Shown: piece after piece, positions 1 through 8,900 of the stretch | Position numbering within the stretch: the stretch's first letter is position 1 | Layout: every line of letters begins with the position of its first letter | Assembly: GCF_006965485.1 (NCBI RefSeq) | Contig: NZ_CP041360.1 | Location: forward strand, 8,226,501-8,290,500 | DNA from: Spirosoma sp. KCTC 42546 | GTDB taxonomy: Bacteria > Bacteroidota > Bacteroidia > Cytophagales > Spirosomataceae | Length of the DNA: 64,000 nt | Direction of reading: 5' to 3' | Notes under the pieces: generated by a model | Told to the model about the DNA's origin: nothing | Seen by the model: only the letters and a program-made list of their open reading frames with translations | Databases searched by the model: none | Position numbers and translations under genes: made by a program

Positions 1-16
1 GGATCATAGGAATAAG

Positions 17-141
17 CGAGATTTACAGCACGATACTGCAAGGAATAATAAGCGATTTTCTAATTGGATTCTCGCCTTGCCTTGCAGTACGAATTACGAA
101 TTGTTTTCGTAAGAATCGTAATTCGTACTCTGTAAATCTCG
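17..141. repeat. Nested inverted-repeat element at the window start
   Basis: Three sets of perfect complementary arms lie in 125 bases: 17-28 with 130-141 (12 bp), 34-43 with 80-89 (10 bp) and 86-99 with 116-129 (14 bp). The third set contains a 7-base tandem unit, ACGAATT twice at 90-103. The outer arm ends only 5 bases before the ATG at 147, so the following gene has no room for a normal Shine-Dalgarno sequence. This could be a miniature palindromic repeat or a structured leader. Only the complementarity is seen; the role is inferred. Confidence 0.75.
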
Positions 142-146
142 AAAAC

Positions 147-1319
147 ATGATTTCTCTCCAAAAACTCGCCACTCCACCCGATACTCAACTTCGCAATCTG
201 GGCTGGGACTGGATGCTCGGCCAGGATACCCTACCCTATTTGGCCAACGAGGTGGTAGTCATTCAGCCCGCAGAAGCCGATGCTTATTATGAAGCGGCCA
301 ATGAACTATTTGATATGTTTGTGGCAGCTGGTCAGCACATAATTGATAAAAATCGATTTGCCGAAATGGGAATTCCGGCAAATCTGGTTGAACTTATCAA
401 GCTCTCGTGGGAGGATGATCGGCATATTCATCTCTACGGCCGTTTCGATCTGGCTGGCGGAATTGATGGAAAAGGGATTAAACTCATTGAATTCAACGCC
501 GATACCGCTACGTGCTTACCCGAAACAGCCGTTGTGCAATATGCCCACCTTAAAGCCAATGGGTTCGACGAAAACCTACAGTTTAATGCGGTATTTGAAA
601 CGCTAACGGGTCAATTTGAGGAACTTCTGGCGATGAACCCTGACCTGCAACCTACGTTGCTGGTATCGGCCATGCGAGGCTTTCCGGAAGACGATGCCAA
701 CGTAGCCCTCATTGGCGAAGCAGCACGCGAAGCGGGTTTTGATATTGAGTTCGATTTCGTAGAGAACGTCGATTTCTCGGCGGAGGAAGGCATTTTCTGG
801 CAAAATCCCAAAAACGGCCAATTTGAGAAATTAGACTTCTGGTTTAAGTTGGTCCCTTGGGAATCCATTGCCGAAGATGAACCTGAACTGGTTAAACTAC
901 TCACTGAAATCGTTAGAAAAAGGCTGGCGGTTATATTGAATCCCGCCTATACGCTACTCTTCCAATCGAAATACATATTAAAAATACTCTGGGAGCTTTA
1001 TCCGTATCACCCCCTACTTCTCGAAACCAGCACCCGCCCCCTTCCCGGTAAAGAGTGTGTTGAGAAGGTCTTATTCGGTCGGGAAGGTGCTAACGTTCGG
1101 ATATTGAACGTAGATGGCAGCGAACAGCAGGCTGTGGAAGGAGATTACGGAGATTATCCAAAAATATACCAACAGTATGTTGAGTTCCCTCAAGATTCAG
1201 CCGGTTACACCTATCAGGCGGGTGTTTTTTACGCGGGCGAAGCCTGCGGATTGGGTTTCCGGCGTGGTGGCCTCATTTTGGACAATAGCGCGGGGTTTGT
1301 AGGGCACATAATCAAGTGA
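147..1319 (+). CDS. Glutathionylspermidine synthase family ATP-grasp protein
   Basis: This 390-residue soluble protein resembles the C-terminal synthetase half of glutathionylspermidine synthase and the YgiC/YjfC proteins, which are ATP-grasp C-N ligases. Visible family features are the EFNADTATCLPET stretch near residues 115-128, a long acidic middle region, and a glycine-rich end (YAGEACGLGFRRGG) near the C-terminus. No signal peptide is seen. The length fits stand-alone YgiC-type members, whose true substrate is not established, so joining glutathione to spermidine should not be assumed. The ATG follows the 17-141 palindrome by 5 bases. The next gene is a small membrane protein 76 bases downstream on the same strand, which may be co-transcribed. 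Confidence 0.85.
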   Translation: MISLQKLATPPDTQLRNLGWDWMLGQDTLPYLANEVVVIQPAEADAYYEAANELFDMFVAAGQHIIDKNRFAEMGIPANLVELIKLSWEDDRHIHLYGRFDLAGGIDGKGIKLIEFNADTATCLPETAVVQYAHLKANGFDENLQFNAVFETLTGQFEELLAMNPDLQPTLLVSAMRGFPEDDANVALIGEAAREAGFDIEFDFVENVDFSAEEGIFWQNPKNGQFEKLDFWFKLVPWESIAEDEPELVKLLTEIVRKRLAVILNPAYTLLFQSKYILKILWELYPYHPLLLETSTRPLPGKECVEKVLFGREGANVRILNVDGSEQQAVEGDYGDYPKIYQQYVEFPQDSAGYTYQAGVFYAGEACGLGFRRGGLILDNSAGFVGHIIK

Positions 1320-1395
1320 GTTTGATCCTACCAGTTCATCGTTATATTATTGGGGCCTACCTAATTCGTTACTCTATCCAAACACCCCACCCCAC

Positions 1396-1743
1396 ATGTC
1401 TTATTTATTACTTTGGCTTCAAGCCTTAATTTACATTGCCGGGGGGGTGAATCATTTCATTAATCCGAAAAGTTACTTAGCCATAATGCCGCCTTATATT
1501 CCAGCGCATAGCCTGATGGTAACGCTGAGTGGTATAGCCGAACTAATTTTAGGGATTGGCTTATTGTTTCCAGCTACTCGTTCGCTGTCGGCCTGGGGTA
1601 TCATGCTGTTACTGATTGCCATATTTCCGGCCAACGTTTATATGGCTACGTCGAACCGCTTCCGTAAATTCCCGGCCTGGTTACGATGGGCTAGATTGCC
1701 CCTACAAGGTCTTCTGATTTGGTGGGCTTATCAGTATACATAA
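1396..1743 (+). CDS. DoxX-like small integral membrane protein
   Basis: This 115-residue protein is almost entirely hydrophobic, with about four predicted membrane segments (near residues 3-20, 40-58, 65-82 and 95-113). The pattern matches the DoxX/DoxD-like family: an early GGxNHFxNPxxYLAIMPPYIP stretch and a later PANVYMA motif. In this family the molecular role is poorly defined; some members work with quinone or thiosulfate oxidation, others have no known partner. It sits 76 bases after the ATP-grasp gene on the same strand, and a large palindrome (1792-1859) lies downstream and may end the unit. Confidence 0.8.
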   Translation: MSYLLLWLQALIYIAGGVNHFINPKSYLAIMPPYIPAHSLMVTLSGIAELILGIGLLFPATRSLSAWGIMLLLIAIFPANVYMATSNRFRKFPAWLRWARLPLQGLLIWWAYQYT

Positions 1744-1791
1744 ACGCGTCATTTTTTATATACTGAACACAAATAGCCAATCCTTTCATCA

Positions 1792-1859
1792 AACTACGCT
1801 GCCCGCCCAAATAGTAAAAAGGTAGGCGTTTTTTTAGGATTTGGGCGGGCAGCGTAGTT
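1792..1859. repeat. Perfect 21-bp inverted repeat
   Basis: Bases 1792-1812 and 1839-1859 are perfect reverse complements with a 26-base spacer; the arm core is CTGCCCGCCCAAAT. The T-run lies inside the spacer, not after the right arm, so this is not a textbook intrinsic terminator. It could still stop transcription after the DoxX-like gene, or it could be a dispersed palindromic repeat. Confidence 0.75.
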
Positions 1860-2246
1860 GTGTTTAAAATCTACGCGTCTGCATAGTTAAGTTTCCACAA
1901 AAAAAGTTTACAAGTTACATCGTGGCCCAAGCCTTTTTTATAATTATTAATTTTTGCATTTTTTTGATAAATTCAGATTAAAAATTATTGCCCGAAATGA
2001 TGATAAAAGTTATTGAAGAACTAAAAAATAGCCCTTAGTCAACTCAAAATGCGTTTTTGGCGACTATAACTCGCCCTTCACCCCAACTGGTAGTACAATC
2101 GAATTATTTAACTAATTATATTCTTAAATACCCTGATCGACGTTAGTATATACCCATCAATATTAATTGACTGACAGATAATAGTTTACTAAAGTGACTT
2201 TCATTGTAGATTATAGTCAAAGGGGGTGACATATATGTGAATTGTA
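1860..2246. other. AT-rich intergenic region without a gene
   Basis: About 385 bases of A+T-rich sequence lie between the palindrome and the TetR gene. No open frame with coding character was seen on either strand, and no tRNA-like fold. It ends with a purine-rich AAAGGGGGTG stretch at about 2219-2228, which probably serves as the ribosome binding region of the TetR gene. It presumably holds that gene's promoter; no box was assigned. Confidence 0.6.
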
Positions 2247-2939
2247 ATGAATGCTATTATTATGGAGAAAGATGAGAAAATCAGGCGTAATCGCTCGAAA
2301 ACCACTCAGCGTATTGTTGAAGCGCTAGAAGATGTAATAGCAGAGCGCGGTTTAGAGGGTGTCGGTGTAAACCGGGTCGCCGAAAAAGCTAATGTCAGTA
2401 AAGTATTGATTTATAGGTATTTTGGTGGCATGGAAGGCTTATTAGAATACTATGTAAAGATGGGAAAATTATTCCCTGTTTTTACCCCCGCCGTATTAGA
2501 TCAAATTCGCCCATTACATGAATCAGACGTTGCCCGTATTTGGTATCGTCAGGTTATTCAAACCTACCGTTATTTCCGTACGTTCAAAGCAGCACGCGAA
2601 GTTCTGAAGGCAAGTGTCATTGAGAATGACTCGATTGCCGAAACGACAGCGCGGGCACAGGATGAAGAAATGACACGATTGGTCAGTCAGTTATCATTTG
2701 TAAAAGGTGCTGATACGCAAGCCATTTCGGCCGTTGTGCTTGGGGCTATGACGTATTTGACAATTATGGCTCAAAACGACCGTACCATGATTAGTATTGA
2801 TCTACGAAGCGAGGAAGGTTGGGAACGTATTGAAAATGCGGTAAAAGCCATTTATATCGCCTTAAATAAAATGGCCATTGGGTCAAAAGATGTTGAACTG
2901 GAACTTCAGTCAGCTCATCTACCCGTTGCCCAGTGGTAA
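2247..2939 (+). CDS. TetR/AcrR family transcriptional regulator
   Basis: This 230-residue protein has a typical N-terminal TetR helix-turn-helix at about residues 15-62: an amphipathic helix (TTQRIVEALEDVIAERG), then VNRVAEKANVSKVLIYRYFGG, where the recognition helix ends in the family-typical YRYF. The remaining helices form a divergent ligand/dimer domain with no recognisable ligand class. The start at 2247 is used; an ATG at 2262 (giving MEKDEK) is equally plausible. It is a lone plus-strand gene with a GH65 remnant convergent behind it. Its target is unknown; TetR proteins often act on their own promoter, so the long upstream region is a candidate operator site. Confidence 0.88.
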   Translation: MNAIIMEKDEKIRRNRSKTTQRIVEALEDVIAERGLEGVGVNRVAEKANVSKVLIYRYFGGMEGLLEYYVKMGKLFPVFTPAVLDQIRPLHESDVARIWYRQVIQTYRYFRTFKAAREVLKASVIENDSIAETTARAQDEEMTRLVSQLSFVKGADTQAISAVVLGAMTYLTIMAQNDRTMISIDLRSEEGWERIENAVKAIYIALNKMAIGSKDVELELQSAHLPVAQW

Positions 2940-2957
2940 AATATAGTAAGTAGTTTC

Positions 2958-2996
2958 AAAGGCCAGGATAGCATGCTGCTTATCCTGGTCTTTGAT
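2958..2996 (+). terminator. Terminator after the TetR gene
   Basis: Bases 2958-2970 pair with 2981-2993 (13 bp with one G-U pair), followed by a short T-rich run, 18 bases after the TetR stop. It lies between convergent genes and also has A residues on the other side, so it may work in both directions. Confidence 0.7.
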
Positions 2997-3053
2997 TTTA
3001 TATTGAATCTGAATGGTCTTCAATTGTGGACCAACTCCTTTAATTGTCAGAGA

Positions 3054-3633
3054 TTACCATTTTTTCGGGAGTTTCGTTTTGAGCTGTATAATGCCACTAT
3101 CTTTACTATCCAGTCCTCCAAATCCATTCAATACAGCCTTTAACATGCCCTCTGCACCTGTTGCAACATAAGGATTCGTTTCACTAGTCGTCTCTGATAA
3201 AACTCCGAAAGAAGGCACTTCATTTGGTTTATAGCTCTTCACAAACCAGTCGTAGGCTTTATCTGATTCGCCAAGTCGGGCATGCAATGTTGACAATACC
3301 GACCAGCCCATAGCCGGGCCTTCGGGCGAATAGCGAGGCTCATAATACGCTAAATCCTTTTTAACGCCCGCTTCATCTTTTACAATCGTAAGTGGATAAA
3401 CCAGTAGATTTACATCAGCCTGCTTGATCATAACCCCGTCGTAAGTACGATTTTCTTTCGTTACACCATCCGGAAATTTTAGTATCGGACTATTGTCTGC
3501 CACAAGCTTCCAGTCGGGGTTAGACCCTATACCCAGTTCCTGAGCCGCTTGGATGGCATAGTGTAACGACGTTTTGGCCAACCAATGGTTCCAACGTTAA
3601 CAGCAATCCAAGCAGAAGATATTTTCTGTTCAC
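3054..3633 (-). pseudogene. Remnant of a secreted GH65 glycoside hydrolase/phosphorylase
   Basis: The 175-residue open frame (3054-3581) looks like the C-terminal part of a Bacteroidota GH65 (maltose/trehalose-phosphorylase-like) protein. Examples are SNPDWKLVADNSPILKFPDG, a KQADVNLLVYPL stretch and ETNPYVATGAEGMLKAVLNG. A complete family member is several times longer, and its N-terminal domain and most of the catalytic barrel are missing here. Reading further upstream in the neighbouring frame from a GTG at 3633 gives a good signal peptide (NRKYLLLGLLLTL, then VGQN). This frame joins the body with a shift of one base near 3570-3578. The sequence therefore looks like a full gene that lost its middle in one deletion. 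Function is expected to be lost; a short expressed fragment cannot be ruled out. Confidence 0.8.
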
Positions 3634-3707
3634 AACCAAGTCACAGGTTAAATACTTTCTAAAAATAATACTATTTTAGAAAGACCTAACTCATTACGAC
3701 CTAGTCT

Positions 3708-4382
3708 TTATCGCCCATGCCGGTGTGGCCGGCCAACTCGGACAGGGCGTCCCCGACCACGACTACTTCCACCTAGTAAACCGCCTGAGTCGGTTCGTAA
3801 GAGGCCAAAACGCAGGTAAATACCATAAAAAGTTTTCGAACTGTCTGTTGTCTCGCTGCTGAAATCGTAGTAGCCCGTTGTCAGGCCGATACCTACCCGT
3901 GGTGCAATCTGTGCCATAATGCTATAGGTCAATTCGAGCATCAGGCTACCTTGTTTATCGAAAACCCGGCCGGCTCCTATAGTCATTTCGTTCGCAAAAA
4001 TGCCATAGTTGGCCACATCCATGGTAACTCTCCCCTCCAGAAAAAGTGATGTATCAGGCCGTAATGAATTCCGGCCAAAAGCAATCCCTAAGTCAATGAC
4101 ATTAAATGACTTGCCTAGTTCAATACTTTGCGCAATACGGTCTTTGGGGCTGCCTGCGCCGGTATAAATTGAAAATGGAGTTGTGCGAACGTAGATAGGA
4201 GCGGCCTTAAAATTAAAGATGGAACGGCTCGAATCTTCTGAGGAACGGCTTATGGAATGATAGGTTTGCTGACCTTTAGCGGGCTGATTTTGAGTCGTAT
4301 CTGAGCCTGTTGATTGAGCCTGTAAATCTGCACTAGTAATAAGCACTATAATTAATACCAATGGTAGTAAACGAATCTTCAT
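3708..4382 (-). CDS. Exported protein of unknown function
   Basis: This 224-residue protein starts with a clear signal peptide (KIRLLPLVLIIVLITSADLQAQ). After it come a Ser/Gln-rich linker and, from about residue 60, alternating hydrophobic strands with many glycines (GIAFGRN, VGIGLTTGYYDF, YGIYLRFGLL), as in a small outer-membrane beta-barrel. The last 25 residues turn into a Gly/Arg/His-rich tail (RGRGRPVRVGRPHRHGR) instead of the aromatic end expected of a barrel. I do not recognise the family. It is on the same strand as the haloperoxidase-like gene upstream, but a terminator at 4424-4456 separates them, so it is probably expressed on its own. Confidence 0.6.
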   Translation of the reverse strand: MKIRLLPLVLIIVLITSADLQAQSTGSDTTQNQPAKGQQTYHSISRSSEDSSRSIFNFKAAPIYVRTTPFSIYTGAGSPKDRIAQSIELGKSFNVIDLGIAFGRNSLRPDTSLFLEGRVTMDVANYGIFANEMTIGAGRVFDKQGSLMLELTYSIMAQIAPRVGIGLTTGYYDFSSETTDSSKTFYGIYLRFGLLRTDSGGLLGGSSRGRGRPVRVGRPHRHGR

Positions 4383-4423
4383 AGCTGATGGATTTAGAGC
4401 CGTGATTTCTGACTGCTACTTAC

Positions 4424-4456
4424 AAAAAAAGTCCCTACCTCTGAAAAGCAGGGACT
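4424..4456 (-). terminator. Terminator after the haloperoxidase-like gene
   Basis: Read on the minus strand, AGTCCCT pairs with AGGGACT (4450-4456 with 4430-4436) around a 13-base loop and is followed by seven T residues. It begins 20 bases after the stop of the upstream lipoprotein gene. Confidence 0.75.
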
Positions 4457-4475
4457 CTATGGTTATTCGTATTAC

Positions 4476-5831
4476 TCATCGACTAGCGACAGCACCTTTC
4501 CGGGTACGGATTTTTTCAACTACCCATTTACCTACTTTTTCGCCTTCTAACTGGCCATTTACTAAGGCTGCCCGATAGTGAATACCACCATACAGGCGAC
4601 TGATTGAGGCTTCATCGGCTGCATTCCGAAATGAAGTGAACGATCGAACACCATGTCCATACTTAAACTCCGTCGAATCTGTAAAGGCGATGTTATCACC
4701 CATTAGATTGGTAAGCACCGTTGCGGCCGCAGTCGAAATAACGCTGTGCCCGCTGGGGTATTCCGGAAAAGGGGGAGTTTGTAAAAACGGTGTCCACTTC
4801 GGATCAATAGATTTGTTTATTACTGTTTCAGGCCGCACTGTTTTAGTCCGGTATTTTTCATCCCAGCAGGAGATGAAGCCATCACTAAGCGCAAAGGATG
4901 TAAGCGCATACGCTTCGACAGTTTGCATCATGCTTAGTTTTTTCTGACGGGCAACTGTTTGGGCAATAGCGAGCCAATGACCACCCGGTGTCATTTTTTT
5001 GCTGGCATACATAACATGGCCTGCTACGTTCATCACAAACGCGTTGTCGTCCCAGAAATAGGCAATATCTTGTTTCTGTTTATCAAGGTTTTTACCAATT
5101 TGGTACACCTCATCGAGTTCTTTTTCATAGGGGCTTCCTTTGACCAGGCTATATGGGAATGGGCGAGGAGGCATAAATTGGTTGCAGGTATCCATTGCCC
5201 AGCAACGCAATTTATTCCATTGCGGCTCGGCAGCATCCATATAGGCCGGAGGTGTTGGTACCCAAGAGCCTTCTTCATTGGTTACCGTGTGTTTGAAACC
5301 CCGCGTTTGTTTGTAAGTGTCCTTAGCCGCATAATCCAGCACATGTTTGGCAACGGCTTCACCGTAGGCCATCGAACGGTCAAATACCTCATCGGGAACG
5401 CCATCTTTCTTGAACTGTTCGTAAAATGGCTTTTCAAATTCATCATAAAAATTGACCGAGAAAGTTAGAGCGCGGGCAACCGTCAGAAAGGCACGTGTGC
5501 TAGCCAGGGGGAAACAATACTCTTTCCCCGCTTCGGGCTGCGGCCCCGTCTGAAACCGCTTCAACTTACCACCCAACGACTCGTACTGGCTGTTGAACGG
5601 CACGAGTGCTTCGTAACCCGCCAGGTTAGCATACGAATAAATTCGACTGGCAACGGGGGGCGAAAAAATATCATGAATAACTACTTCTGTCAGTTTATTC
5701 AGAGCTGCATTATAATATTCAGCGTTAGCAGTTTTGGCGTTGTATTCGGCCGGTGACGCGGGTTTACGACAGCTAGCAAAACCAACCAGTACTAGCACCA
5801 GCAGATAGCCAAAATGAAGCGAAGATTTCAT
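4476..5831 (-). CDS. Vanadium-dependent haloperoxidase/PAP2-like lipoprotein
   Basis: This 451-residue protein has a lipoprotein signal (VLVGFASC, lipidated Cys21). It carries the signature shared by vanadium haloperoxidases and type 2 phosphatidic acid phosphatases: KYRTKTVRP (K-x6-RP) near residues 327-335, PSGH at 359-362, and SRLYGGIHYR near residues 413-422, whose His would bind vanadate or be phosphorylated. The expected acidic residue four after this His is Ala here (HYRAA), a real deviation from the PAP2 pattern. Bacteroidota members are mostly annotated as vanadium-dependent haloperoxidases, but the reaction (halide oxidation or phosphatase) cannot be settled from sequence. It lies 102 bases behind two UnbV lipoprotein genes on the same strand and is probably part of their unit. 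Confidence 0.85.
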   Translation of the reverse strand: MKSSLHFGYLLVLVLVGFASCRKPASPAEYNAKTANAEYYNAALNKLTEVVIHDIFSPPVASRIYSYANLAGYEALVPFNSQYESLGGKLKRFQTGPQPEAGKEYCFPLASTRAFLTVARALTFSVNFYDEFEKPFYEQFKKDGVPDEVFDRSMAYGEAVAKHVLDYAAKDTYKQTRGFKHTVTNEEGSWVPTPPAYMDAAEPQWNKLRCWAMDTCNQFMPPRPFPYSLVKGSPYEKELDEVYQIGKNLDKQKQDIAYFWDDNAFVMNVAGHVMYASKKMTPGGHWLAIAQTVARQKKLSMMQTVEAYALTSFALSDGFISCWDEKYRTKTVRPETVINKSIDPKWTPFLQTPPFPEYPSGHSVISTAAATVLTNLMGDNIAFTDSTEFKYGHGVRSFTSFRNAADEASISRLYGGIHYRAALVNGQLEGEKVGKWVVEKIRTRKGAVASR

Positions 5832-5933
5832 AATAACAAAGACAAGTTAGAAAACACAAAGCCTTAACAGGCTATTGATTACGTACAAAATTAGCGGAAA
5901 ATAAGGGTCAAAATCACGTGTTCATTCAGTTGC

Positions 5934-8900
5934 TTATTTCAGAAATAGGGATTTAAATACCTGCAAACCCGCATTATTTCTGGCTACAACAAGTAACAAA
6001 CCCCGACCCGTTCGCACTGGTCGAATGTCGCGAATTTCACCGTTGAGCAGGAAGCCACAGTCTATCGGCGACAGAGCGGTGAAGCCTCCTTTCCCATCGT
6101 TACGCATCACTAATCCATAACTGGCATCGTAACGACCCTGATAAGTGCTTACGCCGTAGAAATTCCCACCACCCAATACGTCGAGGTCGCCATCCTGGTC
6201 AATATCAATGGCTTGCAGTGCAAATAACTTCGACACCTGCGCCATCATGGGTAGTTCATGTACAACGAACTTACCGTTTTGATTCTCCAGATAAATCGAC
6301 GCGAATTGATCGACGGTAAATTCCTCGGCACCTTTTAGTTCATCGTCGTTCAGCACTTCATTCAAGGGCTTTCCGGCAAATGATACATAGTCCGTGAATC
6401 GCTTGTTGATAATACTTGGTATCTGCTTGCCCAGTTCGTCTTTAAAGGCCAGTGGGTACCACTCTTTACCCCCGCCCGGACTGACACGGTTATAGGCAAT
6501 AATTTGCTCCGGGCTCTGATTCTTGTCCACATCTTTCACCCACATCCGAAGTTGCGAATCAGGCGCTTTACGAAACTTAGTATTCGTACCCAGATTAGCT
6601 GCCATCAGGTCAATATCACCATCCCGGTCGAAGTCAGCTGCAATAATGCGTTGGTAAAAGCCTGATAATGGCGTATCGTCTGTTGTAATGGATTTTACCT
6701 CGGTAAATTTACCATCATTGTTGGCGAAAACCCGTATTGGCATCCAATCTCCCGCCAAAACCAGATCGAGGTCTTTGTCATTATCGTAGTCGGCCCAGAC
6801 AGCATCGGTAACCATGCCCGCTTTTCGTAAACCGTCTGCTCGCTTTTCGGTCTGATCTGAGAAATGGCCTTTCCCATCGTTGATGAGCAGATACGAATTT
6901 GGTGATTTACCATAACCAAAACCTACAACACGGCCACCCACAAATAAATCGAGGTCGCCATCGTTGTCAACATCGCAGGGACGAACACAGCTCTTGTTAT
7001 CGAACATAGAGGGCAATGAATTGGCCGAGCGGCTGAAATTACCGTGCCCATCGTTCAGGTAAAGACGGTCGAACTGCTCTGTCATCTGGTTGTAGAACTC
7101 ATTCCCCCCCGATACGACATACAAATCCAGGTCTTTATCACCATCGGCATCGAAGAAAGCCGCGTCGACATCTTCGTAGGTAGAGTCTTTAACAAAGTCT
7201 GGCTGACTAGCCCCTTTAAATTTCCCGTCAGGCTGCTGAATCAGTAAGCTTCCAGCTTTCCACTTGGCACCACCAGCGTAGATATCTTCCAGTCCATCGC
7301 CATTCACATCAGCTACCGCCAGATGTGGGCCTTCTGTAGACACCTGGAAAGGCATTAGGGGTTCGCGGACATAATCGAAGTATTCTTTATTTTCCTGATG
7401 TTTATAAGGAATCGAATCTGTGTTTGTGACATCAGTAAAGAGTGGTGAAATGCTCGGAGTTGTATAGCGGTAATTGGTGCCATCCAGTTGGGCATCGGCC
7501 TGCTTTAGCGTCAATGACTGGTTAGCTTTCACCTTTGTGCGAATTTCCATCCGTTGATTAGGCCAAATCACAATCAGCGAATCAATCACCTCTCGTTTAC
7601 CTAAACCAAACAGTAATTCGGGTGCTACCGACGACTCGAAGCCCCGAGTGAGCATCATTTGTTGCACCTGTATACTATCTCCGTGTGATGAACCTCCATA
7701 TTTAATAATTACTTTTCCGCCTACGCCAAACGTATTTGGAGCATCGCCTTTCAATTTCACCGTCAGGTGTCTGTTATCAGGGAAAATAGTGTTTGCCTCA
7801 TTCCGATACAGGCCAGCAGGGTCATCGATATTGTTGGTAATCAAATCCAGGTCGCCATCGTTATCAAGATCTGCATAGGCAGCCCCATTGGAGTAATTGA
7901 GTGCAGTAAATCCCCAGGCTGCTGACTTATCATCGAAATGCATCGAGGATGTTCCGCGATACATATAGTTATGAACCTTGCCCTCTGGCATCAATTTAAT
8001 AGCGCGATCATCGAGCGCTTTCGATGTTTCCATGGCATACCGGAGCGAGTCATCGGCGGCAAATTTCACGTAGTCAAGGTTATTTGGCCGGTGAACAATA
8101 CCATTCGTGATGAACAAATCCTTTATGCCATCGTTATCGTAATCGGCCAGTAAAGGAGACCAGCTCCAGTCCGTTGCCGCTACGCCTGCCATGGCACCAA
8201 CGTCCATAAACTTCTTGCCCGACAAGTTCAGTTGCAGGCAATTCCGACTGTACTGGTTCATATAGCCATACGCCAGCTTGTACAGGTAGATATCCAGCGG
8301 GTCTTCTCCCAAAGAAGATTTTTCGACCGTTTCATCTTCTGGATACATGTCAAGTGTTACCACATCGGCAAAGCCATCGTTGTTTACATCGGCCACGTCG
8401 TTGCCCATTGAAAAGCGGCTGGTATGCTGAAATGCCTTCTTTACACTTTCGGTAAATGTGCCGTTGTGATTGTTTACGTAGTAGTAATCGTCTTCGTGAA
8501 AATCGTTTGATATATAGAGATCTTCCCAGCCATCATTATTCAGGTCGGCCACCGAAATACCTAATCCATACCCCATTGCAGCGCCGAAAATACCCGCCTG
8601 TTCACTAACGTTTATAAACCGCCTGGAGCGTTGAGCAGGGAGCTTGGCGCTTGTAGACACTTTGTTCCCTGCCCCCTGCTCAACACTCATATTTTTATAC
8701 AAATAATCACCCGATTCATTATGGCGCAGGTTTCGGGCTGTTACACGGTCGTAACTACGCGATGTATGTACAGCATGGTTGAGTAAGTAGCAGTCCAGGT
8801 CTCCGTCGTGGTCATAGTCGAAGAAAGCGGCCTGCGTTGAGAAACCGGTGAAATCCAGTCCATAATCAGCTGCTTTTTCAGTAAACGTCCCATCGCCGTT

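Noticed and set aside
4959..5468. 169-codon plus-strand frame opposite the haloperoxidase-like gene
   Set aside because: Shadow of the conserved minus-strand lipoprotein; no protein features.
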